Shown here: one piece after another, positions 44,301-50,751 of the stretch
Layout: the number at the start of each line of letters is the position of its first letter
Numbering within the stretch: the first letter of the stretch is position 1
Source: Verrucomicrobiota bacterium
Lineage (GTDB): Bacteria > Verrucomicrobiota > Verrucomicrobiia > Verrucomicrobiales > Akkermansiaceae
NCBI GenBank assembly: GCA_017301995.1
Contig: JAFLEH010000005.1
Location: 111,181 to 175,180 of the forward strand
Reading direction: 5' to 3'
Length of the DNA stretch: 64,000 nt
The notes under the pieces: model-generated
What the model saw: the letters and a program-made list of their open reading frames with translations, nothing else
Database searches by the model: none
Told to the model about the DNA's origin: nothing
Translations under genes and position numbers: made by a program

Positions 44301-44636
44301 GTTGCGGCGTGGGCGGCAATGGCGGCTGCAATATACATCCCAGTTGCGGCCAGTGAGGCGGAGGTGCTTTTGGTAGCAAACAATTTCTTGAAACGATTAT
44401 TGCGGGAAGCTAAATGTATCAGGTGCAGAAAGCCCGAAATACACAAGCCACATCACGCATTCATTATTCCAACAATTACTAAAAGTCCTCCATTTTTTCG
44501 GGTGCGAAGGTGCTGGATGAGCCATGTCCAGCTTAACTGCTGGATTCAGGGGAAGAAGGGGAGCCAGTTTGAGATTCAACTTCCTTTTGGTCCATGCTAC
44601 AAGAACGCGAATGCCGAAGGAGGGCTGACCCATTGA
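38343..44636 (+). CDS. Rhs repeat protein with serine-rich islands and a variable C-terminal domain
   Basis: A 2097-aa Rhs/YD-repeat protein: many YD-type repeats (YDGTGRRAS, YDALGRADQ, YRYDAFGPV) that form a shell around a C-terminal toxin. The core reads [20 protein letters not shown] near residue 1842, and the last 230 residues are the variable tip. The tip includes a hydrophobic segment (AAWAAMAAAIYIPVA) and CIRCRKPEIHKPHH, and its DNA is lower in G+C. Serine-rich islands interrupt the shell at residues 1-47, about 186-270, 954-962, 1074-1088 and 1656-1710. No signal peptide is seen; the N-terminus is itself a Ser-rich island. A candidate immunity gene overlaps the end. Confidence 0.85.
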   Translation: MSSSDSPSSDSASSSDSASSSGSYSSSSSDSSGSSSSGSSSSSSSWPVFDYLGAYQCECGEECYGGVTVTEPLELPSGGTQGGFDPSLGLPLVSGIGLPPQAGARLPLDTGLVYDPTGGAAGAGFGGSWLCGGLAGLVGPSGSSPASAPVYYRGPNRAVAFDFNAAGGTYTTRYFSLLTLAWSGGGSSSDSSSSGSSSSGSSSSGSSSSDSSSSDSSSSDSSSSDSSSSDSSSSDSSSSDSSSSDSSSSGSSSSESSSSGNSSSGSSSSSCGAAGYRLLEPCGRVVCFSTDGVVRSVAGSCSNVMNFSYGGDGKLQRIDVDLSGGSNSYVYTWSGGRITEVVYSVGTRPVRRLVYGYSISGGNLETIMEFENTAATGGPEWSSQPISAIRYSYHADGRLRHVVGPEQWRQMKANNPTTTPDPATAPANDLNEYASAEYEYTSGRVSRMYKNGRSVVYEMSYETNSPGTTSLNAWTRRTRVSVTGVAVRDYYYNRIGQLMLARVEDPAEMPAKVWNRLYQQFQEGSGRLVRSAGAAAIATVNESTAGLVTLRSGAGMITDYGYDGTGRRASTIIRKGTGGADVPQSATTYEARPTSLGTIYLPASRTIYRNGTGTSTDAITTSFVYSGWFADSFQYRYRTTKLPAVPVEENGSGVSNNTVDEFNSRGFRVATTDEGGTVTEFTYDEAKGGMTSMKQDAGHMNLVTDYVIDDLGREVLTLGPTHEIDISGTPTDIRTAVWTYYKDAQAERRTFSGYRSAAGDRIVGPVTITRACVAPPSGYSGWGQSETIDAVYSPTESEPPIPSPDKTFDQSTWLRWQLALTDKSSLVKERRTYFHIPDTGYGTQDVDYARTLISYDALGRADQTTDPDDTIDRTTFNAIGWPLVQEVGIVGANAMTTVRINDFDDSGNLTRASLPVDGSTSNNRVTDFEYDWRNRLEKRTTKVEKDDGFPTSSSSSSSSGDGLWTLITVNTYDNLNQVVEVSDYHTSYTISSPVTNRTGYRTSSYDPLGRTWKSAVYAVASNGVASNPQVSKTWYTATGRVARSAPSGSKLFTATAYDAVGRAVKTFAAYEPVSSSSSSSSSSSSGSPDYNPADVSDAVVMEQRKMEWDRAGNSIATITRQRLDTLPDTTLGCLTAEMARTTYVASYPDALGRVFATADYGTSDCATCVNGSGGWTRLRTVPPRSDTVLVNSTVFDTAGNPVTQTAPDAIITNSAFDAADRRTTLMEDWSAPDSATRTTRYEYTPAGALAKLLSDNPATGTQTTEWIYGVTIGQGSALNSNRLLREKIYPGGGGDRVTYTYNCQGQPITMTDQNGTVHAYSYDKLGAPLADTVTTFGSGVATTVGRLETGYNERRLRVRATSANASGTVVLNEVAWGYNDFNQPTTEWQEHGAHAATGSPKVQYTYASGGDNTIRPTGITYPDGATMIATDYTSAQASALSRPDRISQSGSAIASWKYLGLGTVVDRGIHHASATIAEQTLGTAAAGYPGIDRFGRLVETLWHHSGTDQVHTQYGRNRSGGIVWQRNTLAHALTPAVATEDSYYWYDGLRQVTRHDRGDLTGNPYNGVVATTRQQKETFYFDQTGNWSNTTSESPWLDQNRTHNVANQIISFNAPTGVIQPQFDEAGNMTVMPRPGAWDSGLACTWDAWNRLVSVRSSTGSSSSSDSSSSESSSSGSSSSESSSSESSSSGSASSGSSSESSSSSGSSCVDATYQYDALTRRIVTETAAETRHFYFNSQWRAIEERVSGAVKAQYVWNPADRWDLIRRKRSSTGTPDEIRFVLRDYLDPAAIINESGTVTERYRYDAFGPVTVLAPDFSVRANSGCGWNFLYHAEFIDALTGLYNYGYRYYHPGLGRWTSRDPIGERGGLNLFAFVGNDGVNSVDLLGEWGLPAPSRYIPHPDPSRRYYRNKDGVIIKRHVREINPWFGERYIDHDDVWERPAGSLDPVIINDEGKPVDSPRSIEVGQALINQFDGMTQEAGIQVTVAAWAAMAAAIYIPVAASEAEVLLVANNFLKRLLREAKCIRCRKPEIHKPHHAFIIPTITKSPPFFRVRRCWMSHVQLNCWIQGKKGSQFEIQLPFGPCYKNANAEGGLTH
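38901..39150 (+). repeat. 15-bp tandem repeat coding for (D/G/E)SSSS
   Basis: About 16 units of the type TCATCGTCTGACAGT, some with GGCAGC or GAAAGT in place of GACAGT. All are in frame with the Rhs gene. Nine neighbouring units are identical or nearly so, which suggests recent expansion; unit number could vary between strains. The opposite strand is open too, but only because of the repeat. Confidence 0.9.
44618..44623 (+). promoter_or_regulatory. ribosome binding site of the candidate immunity gene
   Basis: AGGAGG, 9 nt before the TTG at 44633. It lies inside the end of the Rhs gene and decides the start of the next gene. Most genes in this window have no such site. Confidence 0.7.
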
Positions 44637-44887
44637 AGCGTTCTTTCTTAAAGAAGTATGCGGCAAAGATCGTTCGTCTGCTCGACAGACCTGAACGGCG
44701 CGACTTGGTGCTTTCCGCTACTGGTAACGGTTTGTGCTTTGTCCGAAGGGTTTCCGGTTGCGATATTCATGTCGAGGTGAGTGTTCTTGATCGTGGTGAG
44801 CACCCAACTTGCGGCATTTCCGTTTCATCCCCGTCTAACATTTATTCATGTTTTGTTCCAGTTGCGATGTCGTTTCCATTGAAATAA
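44633..44887 (+). CDS. small protein overlapping the Rhs gene, candidate immunity protein
   Basis: An 84-aa protein starting at TTG, which overlaps the Rhs stop (TTGA) and is preceded by AGGAGG. It begins LKRSFLKKYAAKIVRLLDRP and contains SATGNGLCFVRRVSGCDIHV. There is no signal peptide, so it would act in the cytoplasm. I recognise no family. The position directly after an Rhs tip, the translational coupling and the lower G+C are typical of immunity genes. An ATG at 44594 in the same frame is less likely because it lies inside the tip. Confidence 0.6.
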   Translation: MKRSFLKKYAAKIVRLLDRPERRDLVLSATGNGLCFVRRVSGCDIHVEVSVLDRGEHPTCGISVSSPSNIYSCFVPVAMSFPLK

Positions 44888-45089
44888 GGCCGAGCGCTGT
44901 CCAACAGTAGTTGTCATACCCACCCCAACTGGGAATATAGGTCCACTCGGCTTCTCGGCTCAGTGGCCCAGCACCAACCTCAACCGCCGGAAAGCCGCCT
45001 CACGCATAGCCGGAATCCGCGCCTTGGATACCTCCCAACAACGTGCCGTTGCGCTTCCGTTTCAACGATCATGCGACATGCTCGGAGCT

Positions 45090-45118
45090 TCCTTGCCGAT
45101 CCAGTTGAGTGTGGGCAT
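45090..45118 (-). pseudogene. 5' end of a type III mod gene (29 bp)
   Basis: On the minus strand, ATG at 45118 reads MPTLNWIGKEA, then diverges and stops after PSMSHDR. The 29 bp are identical to 11783-11811, the start of the mod fragment there. There is no similarity upstream of the ATG. The rest of the interval 44888-45160 holds nothing I recognise. Confidence 0.55.
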
Positions 45119-45160
45119 GTGGTGGGTAAGTCTGCTGGTGATTGTTGTTCCCGGCGCGGG

Positions 45161-46261
45161 TCAGAACTTGTGGATGGAATAGCCCGCCATGTCCTCGGGA
45201 TCAATGGCGGATGTCTGCCGGTCGGGGCTGAAATCCTCCGGTTCGTCATCGGCCTCCCATTGCGCAACCTGTTTGCGGGCGGTGGCACCGTCCACGCGGA
45301 ACTCGATTCCCCATCCGTCGCTAAACTTCCTGAACGGATTGTCGCGGATGGGGATCAGTTCCTGGAGAAACTTCCTGGCGACCGAAACCTGCTGTCTCGC
45401 GGTGACATCGCTGCGGCGCTGAGTGATCCGCCTGCCGTTGGCCAGATGGCCCAGCAGTTTGAGAGTCTCGTTTTGCCGACCGGCCATGATCGGTTTGAGC
45501 TTGAGCGCCGCCCACGGCTGGAAACTGTGCTCTCCCCGAATCTGGAATCTCAGGCCGTCGCGCTCGATGGTGAGGGTGAGTTGCTTCCACTGCCAGTCCT
45601 CCTTGGGCGTGAAGATGGGGGCGCGGGTGGGTTTTCCCGATAGGCGACCGGACCGCTTGGGCGGAGCGGTGGAGAGCCTATCCAGCCCGCCTGCGGTGGC
45701 AAGCACTCTGACATGAACGTCCAGATCCGCCGCCATTCTGCCGACCTCATGAGTGAAGCCGGCGGAGGTTGGCAGCAGGACGATGCCGGTCTTGGCTCCG
45801 ACAATGCCCGACTGCAAGGCGGATTGGCGGTCCCGTGAGTCCGGGATGAACAGATGCACGGAGCGGGGATCGTCCTTTTCCGAAGTGTAGCAGCCGATCT
45901 CGTGAAAGCCGAACGCGGATTTGCGCGGTGATGTCTCCGGGGTGAAACCCAACTTTTGCCCGACGAACTGGGCTATCGTCCGCAGGTTGGGCACCAATCG
46001 CACGCAATGGTCGCGCTTGACCGCCAAGGGTGGGCGGTGCGACGGAATCGCACGGCTAAAGCCGAGGAAATCCCCGGTGTGCGTTTCCTCCAGATCGAGG
46101 ACTTCGCCGGGAAACTCCGGGTCCAGCATGGAAGCCACGGTGTCACAAGCCCGCAACAGCGGTTGCCAAGCCTCGAAGCCATCGCCGAGCGCATCCTGCC
46201 ATGAGACCCGCGGAGCACCGGGGACGCCGAGAAGGTCAATTGTTTGCCAGAACCTGAGCAT
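45161..46261 (-). CDS. unrecognised protein, fourth gene of the XRE/ImmA operon
   Basis: A 366-aa soluble protein without signal or membrane segments. Possible landmarks are DFLGFSRAIPSHRPP, GIVGAKTGIVLLPTSAGFTH, HVRVLATAGGLDRLST and a basic middle part (PPKRSGRLSGKPTRAP). The C-terminal part has ARKFLQELIPIRDNPFRKF and is acidic at the end. I do not recognise the family. Its start overlaps the end of the 384-aa gene by 26 bp, so the two are co-translated. The neighbours suggest a role in element control or defence. Confidence 0.7.
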   Translation of the reverse strand: MLRFWQTIDLLGVPGAPRVSWQDALGDGFEAWQPLLRACDTVASMLDPEFPGEVLDLEETHTGDFLGFSRAIPSHRPPLAVKRDHCVRLVPNLRTIAQFVGQKLGFTPETSPRKSAFGFHEIGCYTSEKDDPRSVHLFIPDSRDRQSALQSGIVGAKTGIVLLPTSAGFTHEVGRMAADLDVHVRVLATAGGLDRLSTAPPKRSGRLSGKPTRAPIFTPKEDWQWKQLTLTIERDGLRFQIRGEHSFQPWAALKLKPIMAGRQNETLKLLGHLANGRRITQRRSDVTARQQVSVARKFLQELIPIRDNPFRKFSDGWGIEFRVDGATARKQVAQWEADDEPEDFSPDRQTSAIDPEDMAGYSIHKF

Positions 46262-47390
46262 GGGCGGGAAAATGATTGAAGGGGCAGGAATCCAGCCAGA
46301 GTTTGGCGACCGGATGGTGGATGTCGCCCCGGATCACGTCATCGTCGGGGGAAATCAGCAGCGAGGGGCTTCTCCTGTCGCCATGCAGATGGAGCGCGAA
46401 CCGTGCGCGAACCAGCGCGAAAGGCCGGAGATAGTTCGATCCGTGTTCCTCGATCTCGTCGAAGACATCGTCGCAGCGGAGGGTGATCACGCGGGAGGTG
46501 CCCTTCCGCCGCAACTGGAGTTCGCGGAGTCGCGAGCCTGCAACCATGTCGAGGTCGGGACAGAGCAGGCTTTCGCGGCCATGACGGAGGGGATCGAGGG
46601 TGAACCGCTGCGACGGCTTGAGTTGCCCGACCCCGCCGAACAAATGCGCGGACAGAACCTGCCGGTAGGTTTCCTTCACTTCGTCGCTGCGGCCGGACAG
46701 CAGCACCTCACCCGTGTTGTAAACGAAGGCGACATCGTGCTTGAGCGGTCGCAGCGCCTTGGTGTCGCGCCGGTTGTCATCGTCGAGGATTTCGAACCGT
46801 TTGACGTGGTCGCCATGGCGGATGAGTAGCGCATGGCCGTCGGTTTCGGGAAACGACATGACCTCGCACACGGGGATGTCGAACAAATCGGCACAGCCGA
46901 ATTCAAGGTCTTTCGCCATCGCCTGGCAGACGGCGCGGTCCGGCACCACCGGGCGCAGACCCGTTGCGGGGCGGTAGCATTTCATGGTGCGGCCGCGGTC
47001 GATGCTGAATTTGGTGTAAATGCGCTCGATGGCGCGGGGATCGAGCAGCCAGACTTTCAGCGCGATGTCACCGGCCGAGTCGCCGTGCTCGCGGACCTTG
47101 CGGACCAGATCACCGGCCACCATGCGCAGTTCATCAAGGCCCGCCGACGAAGTGAGCGTGTCGAGCATGTCCACGGCATCGAGAAATCCGCCGGGGCAGG
47201 TGCTCGGCGGGGCGACGACAAGTGCCGACAACAGGTCGAGTTGCTGTTGGTTGAGGTCCGCGCCGGATGAATTGAAGCCACGCCCCTTGAAAAAGGTGTC
47301 GAACTTGCACAACAGTTTGAGCAGCGTCTGGGGTTTGATTTTCCGGAGGAATTCGGGATTGCCGAAGCGTTTGATTTTGGGTTTGGTCAT
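46236..47390 (-). CDS. unrecognised protein, third gene of the XRE/ImmA operon
   Basis: A 384-aa soluble protein. It starts basic (TKPKIKRFGNPEFLRKIKP) and contains STCPGGFLDAVDMLDTLTSS, HALLIRHGDHVKRFEILDDD and RLRELQLRRKGTSRVITLRC. No nuclease, ATPase or membrane motif is obvious to me. It lies 18 bp after the ImmA/IrrE gene and overlaps the next gene by 26 bp. A strong link to the 366-aa protein is likely. It could be the effector or sensor of a small immunity module. Confidence 0.7.
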   Translation of the reverse strand: MTKPKIKRFGNPEFLRKIKPQTLLKLLCKFDTFFKGRGFNSSGADLNQQQLDLLSALVVAPPSTCPGGFLDAVDMLDTLTSSAGLDELRMVAGDLVRKVREHGDSAGDIALKVWLLDPRAIERIYTKFSIDRGRTMKCYRPATGLRPVVPDRAVCQAMAKDLEFGCADLFDIPVCEVMSFPETDGHALLIRHGDHVKRFEILDDDNRRDTKALRPLKHDVAFVYNTGEVLLSGRSDEVKETYRQVLSAHLFGGVGQLKPSQRFTLDPLRHGRESLLCPDLDMVAGSRLRELQLRRKGTSRVITLRCDDVFDEIEEHGSNYLRPFALVRARFALHLHGDRRSPSLLISPDDDVIRGDIHHPVAKLWLDSCPFNHFPAHAQVLANN

Positions 47391-47408
47391 GATTGCGGGG
47401 GAGATAAG

Positions 47409-48119
47409 TTAGAAAAGCGAGGGTTGATGGGCCTGTTCAACCCACCATTTGCCGAGACGGATCGAGACCATCCGGCGGCTGACGTTGAAGACGGCCGCAA
47501 TTTCGCGCTCGGCCTCGCGGACGCGGGAATCAAACGAACCGGCACCGGCCAGAACCATCGGCAGCCGCGCACGGGCCGCTTGGATGATGAGGTGTTTTGG
47601 CAGCAACAGCGCCGCCATGGCGGAATTGGCCTGATATTCCCACCACTCGAAATGGGGAACGCGTTCAATGTCCGCCTCCGCACGACAGACGAATCCTTCA
47701 CCGGTCACGCTGTTGAACGCCGCCGCATTCCCGAACAAATGCCCCTCCGCTTCGAGACTGAGTTTTTCCACAAAGAGACCAGCATGGAACAACCCGTGGC
47801 CGGCTTCATGGGCCAGGGTTGACCGCACCCTGACTTTGCTAACCGGGTCGTCCTGCTCGGCGAGTTGCCGGTTGACGATGATGCGCCGCAGACCCTGCCG
47901 GGTGAATTTCGCGCAGCCCATGATGTGGTCGGGCATCGCCTCGTATTCCTCCTCGATGCTGAAATGCAGGTAGATGAAACGCTCGATCCTAACCGGACCG
48001 GGTGTTTCGGGCAACAGGTCAACCGAAGCCAGCGCCTCGCTGCAAATGCGTTCCAGATTGGCTTCTGGGATGAAAAGACGCCGGTAAAACGGACCGGCCG
48101 CGTTGGGTCCGGCGCTCAT
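47409..48119 (-). CDS. ImmA/IrrE-type metallopeptidase
   Basis: A 236-aa zinc peptidase of the COG2856/DUF955 family. The active site motif STLAHEAGHGLFHAG (HExxH) is near residue 105, and EWWEYQANSAMAALLLP supplies the third ligand region. The C-terminus has a HTH-like piece (IAAVFNVSRRMVSIRLGKW). Members of this family cleave a partner XRE repressor (ImmA/ImmR of ICEBs1, IrrE/DdrO). The gene overlaps the XRE gene by 4 bp, which fits this pairing. Confidence 0.88.
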   Translation of the reverse strand: MSAGPNAAGPFYRRLFIPEANLERICSEALASVDLLPETPGPVRIERFIYLHFSIEEEYEAMPDHIMGCAKFTRQGLRRIIVNRQLAEQDDPVSKVRVRSTLAHEAGHGLFHAGLFVEKLSLEAEGHLFGNAAAFNSVTGEGFVCRAEADIERVPHFEWWEYQANSAMAALLLPKHLIIQAARARLPMVLAGAGSFDSRVREAEREIAAVFNVSRRMVSIRLGKWWVEQAHQPSLF

Positions 48120-48472
48120 GGGTTTTTCGGCAGTTTTTTTGAGATGTCGAGAATCTTGGACGGGGGAATGTTCTTGTCGCGCACCGCATCGACGAATTTG
48201 CGGAACGCCAGACTGTATTCGGTGTCCTGTTCGATAAGCGCTTCCATTTGCTTGGCGGGCGGCCGGGTCGAGTAGCGCAGCAATTCGTCGAGTTCCACCC
48301 CCAGCGCCACCGCCATTTTTTCGACCAGCGCCTCCGAGGGTTGGCGGTTTCCTTGCTCCACGTCGCGGATGTGAGGGGCCGTGGCACCGACTTTTTCGCC
48401 CATCTCGCGCAACGACATGCCCGCCTTCAGGCGGAGTTCCCCAAGTATTTGTCCAAGCGTTTCGTCAGGCAT
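48116..48472 (-). CDS. XRE-family repressor
   Basis: A 118-aa protein with an N-terminal HTH (about residues 8-65): LGQILGELRLKAGMSLREMG, then TAPHIRDVEQGNRQPSEALV. The C-terminal tail of about 45 residues (EYSLAFRKFVDAVRDKNIPP) could be the cleavage and dimer region. I start at ATG 48472; the open frame further upstream runs through the palindrome at 48559-48586. It heads the minus-strand operon and probably represses itself and the divergent replication operon. Confidence 0.85.
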   Translation of the reverse strand: MPDETLGQILGELRLKAGMSLREMGEKVGATAPHIRDVEQGNRQPSEALVEKMAVALGVELDELLRYSTRPPAKQMEALIEQDTEYSLAFRKFVDAVRDKNIPPSKILDISKKLPKNP

Positions 48473-48558
48473 GTATGCAGGATTGCTTACTAGCCTGCCA
48501 ACGTCAACCGATTTTTCCAAAAACTTCCCACACTTTTTCAAAAACCAAGTCCGCACAC

Positions 48559-48586
48559 CCAATGTGTGAGACATCTCACACATTGG
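48559..48586. promoter_or_regulatory. perfect palindrome, predicted operator 1
   Basis: CCAATGTGTGAGA and TCTCACACATTGG flank a CA centre: 13-bp perfect arms. It is 87 bp upstream of the XRE gene start and 131 bp before the divergent gene. The core TGTGAG..CTCACA recurs at 48684-48697. A binding site of the XRE repressor is the simplest reading. Confidence 0.7.
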
Positions 48587-48683
48587 CACGCGGATTCCCT
48601 TCATGAGGCAGATCATTCAGAATCAATGGATTCCGCGCTTTTCAGGCCCGTTTTGAATTTTATCGGAAGAATTTCGAGGATTT

Positions 48684-48697
48684 TGTGAGGACTCACA
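48684..48697. promoter_or_regulatory. predicted operator 2
   Basis: TGTGAG-GA-CTCACA, the core of operator 1 with a 2-nt centre (4 nt in operator 1). It lies 20 bp before the ATG at 48717, where it would block transcription or translation of the plus-strand operon. Confidence 0.5.
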
Positions 48698-48716
48698 CAA
48701 GGGCAGAGCGAGGACC

Positions 48717-49043
48717 ATGCACAACACATCCGCCACACCCCAAGTTCCGACAGACCTTCTCACGGAAACCGAACTCGCCATCCGCCTGAAAACCACCGTC
48801 GCCTCGGTGCGCTGGATGCGCCGGACCGGCCGACTCTCCTTCATCAAGATCGCCGGGAATCGCAAGGTGCGGTTCGCCTGGCCCCAGGTTCTCGCAGACC
48901 TGCGTGCCACTGAGGTCCGCGCATCCGTCCACGACGACGAGCGCGCCCGCCAGTTGGCCGACCTCGCCAACCACAACGACGGCGATGCGGCCGCGTGCGC
49001 CGCCGCCGACCTGAGCCGCGAGTTCCCCGGCTCCCCCATGTGA
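48717..49043 (+). CDS. excisionase-like HTH protein
   Basis: A 108-aa protein with a MerR/excisionase-type winged HTH: LTETELAIRLKTTVASVRWM, then RRTGRLSFIKIAGNRKVRFA. The C-terminal third is acidic and alanine-rich. It is the first gene of the plus-strand operon, divergent from the XRE repressor. Such proteins act as excision factors or as regulators of mobile elements. No integrase lies directly beside it; the nearest recombinase is at 30622-32817. Confidence 0.7.
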   Translation: MHNTSATPQVPTDLLTETELAIRLKTTVASVRWMRRTGRLSFIKIAGNRKVRFAWPQVLADLRATEVRASVHDDERARQLADLANHNDGDAAACAAADLSREFPGSPM

Positions 49044-49143
49044 CCCCTCTCCCGTGTTCCGGCCCGAGGCAGGCCGCACGGGACACGGGGACAACCACAC
49101 CGCGGCCTCCACCCTATCAACAGACCAACCAACCGAATCCACC

Positions 49144-49854
49144 ATGAAACTATCAGGAAGCAACAAGCCCGAATACCAACCCCATCCCGAATTCGACGGC
49201 CAGGCGATCTGCGTCGATGTCACCCCGCCGCGCAGGACGAAGAGCGAATTTGGCGACCGCGAGACGTTCCGGATCGTCTTCGAGACCACCGAGTTGCGCG
49301 AGGACGGCAGGCCGTTCCTGCTGCACAGCCGCAACTTCACGCCGAGCCTGCACGAGAAGTCCGCGTTCCGCGCCTTTCTCAAACAATGGTTCGGACGCGA
49401 CTTGACGGCACAGGAGCACACCGAGTTCGACACCGAATCCCTGGTTGGCCGGCCCGCCCGCGTGTCGGTGGTCCACAACGAATGGGACGGCAAGGTGTTT
49501 GCGAACATCGGCCTGATCCGGCCCGACCGCTCGAAGGACCCGCTCAAGCCGAGCGGCAAATACATCCGCGTCCAGGACCGCGAGTCGAAGGACGGACAGT
49601 TCCGCGCCGCTTCCGGCGGTGACGGGGACGGTTCCGACTGGCGGCGCGCCAAGGTCCACGTCGGCAAGCACGCAGGGCTGGACCTCGGCGACCTCGACCA
49701 AGGGGCGGTTGAGGCGCTGATCAACCGCTGGCTGCCCGATGCCATGGCCAACCCGAAGCCGCTCAAGGCCGACCGCGACCTGATCGCGGCGCTGCGCGGG
49801 GCGGCCGAGGTGCTGGGCATCGGACTTGAGGAGGACGACAACATCCCGTTCTAA
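49144..49854 (+). CDS. SSB-like phage/plasmid single-strand DNA-binding protein
   Basis: A 236-aa protein. The N-terminal half is beta-rich (GQAICVDVTPPRRTKSEFG; ETFRIVFETTELREDGRPF) and could be an OB fold. The C-terminus is acidic and ends EEDDNIPF, very like the D-D-D-I-P-F tip by which bacterial SSB binds its partners. It stands just before a nuclease, a helicase and the polymerase, as expected for an ssDNA-binding protein. I infer the function from tail and context; the fold is not certain. Confidence 0.6.
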   Translation: MKLSGSNKPEYQPHPEFDGQAICVDVTPPRRTKSEFGDRETFRIVFETTELREDGRPFLLHSRNFTPSLHEKSAFRAFLKQWFGRDLTAQEHTEFDTESLVGRPARVSVVHNEWDGKVFANIGLIRPDRSKDPLKPSGKYIRVQDRESKDGQFRAASGGDGDGSDWRRAKVHVGKHAGLDLGDLDQGAVEALINRWLPDAMANPKPLKADRDLIAALRGAAEVLGIGLEEDDNIPF

Positions 49855-49857
49855 CCG

Positions 49858-50739
49858 ATGCTCCTCGTCCGGCCAGACTCAGGATCGCACTGGTACCTTC
49901 CCAGCGGCACCGCCATGCACGAAGTGGCGCGTGCCGACGGGAAGGGCACCCGGCCGACCACCCTGCGGGACGCCCGCAGGCTCGGACTCTATCCGAGCGT
50001 CACCAATGTTCTATCGGTGCTCGCCCGGCCGGGGCTCGACGCGTGGCGGCAGGAGCAGGAAATCCTGGCGGTTCTGAGTTTTCCGCGCCGCAATGGCGAG
50101 CGGCCGGACGACTTCGCCCGCCGCGTGGCCGCCGAAATGAACCGGCGGGAGCGCGACGCGGCCGACCTCGGCAGCGCGATCCACCGCGCCATCGAGCTAT
50201 ACGCCCGGTCCGGCGCGGTCCCCGCCCATCCGGACGTGGCACGGTTGTTCGAGCCCGCCCGGGAATGGTTCGACGCCGAGGTCGGGGATGTTCACGCGGT
50301 CGAGGCCGCCGTCGCCCACGCCGGATGGGGGTTCGCCGGACGCGTCGATCTGATCGCCACGCTGCGATCCACCGGACGACCGACGGTCATCGACTTCAAG
50401 ACACAGAAAACCCGGACAAGCAGGGCCGGCCGGTTCACCCCTATCTTCCACGACATCTGGCCGCTGCAGTTGGAGGCATACCGCCAGGCGCTCGCCTCCC
50501 GCGAGCCCGCCTATTCCTGCGCCGAGACGGCGAGCGTGGTGATCGGCTCCACCGAGCCGGTGCCCGTCATTGAGCACGTCTGGGACCCTTTGGACGCGCC
50601 GTCCCGCTTCCGGGCGTTCCTGGCCGCCCGCCAGTTGTGGGTGTTCACCCGCGGCTACTGCCCCGTGGCCGACGCCCCCTTGCCCGCCGCAGCGACGGGC
50701 CGCCGGCCCAACCCGCTCCCGTCAACCGACGGTTTCTAA
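49858..50739 (+). CDS. RecB/Cas4-like PD-(D/E)XK nuclease
   Basis: A 293-aa protein. The nuclease core runs from about residue 105: ADLGSAIHRAIELYARSG (helix with a conserved His), then FAGRVDLIATL (first Asp), PTVIDFKTQKT (D-x-K) and WPLQLEAYRQAL (QxxxY). This order is that of phage exonucleases and RecB-type nucleases. It would process DNA ends for recombination or replication together with the SSB-like protein (3-bp gap) and the helicase. I see no Fe-S cysteines. Confidence 0.8.
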   Translation: MLLVRPDSGSHWYLPSGTAMHEVARADGKGTRPTTLRDARRLGLYPSVTNVLSVLARPGLDAWRQEQEILAVLSFPRRNGERPDDFARRVAAEMNRRERDAADLGSAIHRAIELYARSGAVPAHPDVARLFEPAREWFDAEVGDVHAVEAAVAHAGWGFAGRVDLIATLRSTGRPTVIDFKTQKTRTSRAGRFTPIFHDIWPLQLEAYRQALASREPAYSCAETASVVIGSTEPVPVIEHVWDPLDAPSRFRAFLAARQLWVFTRGYCPVADAPLPAAATGRRPNPLPSTDGF

Positions 50740-50751
50740 CAACAATTTCCG

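Noticed and set aside
44963-45643. 226-codon plus-strand frame
   Set aside because: It runs antisense to the 366-aa gene, which is tied to its operon by overlap, and begins in non-coding debris.
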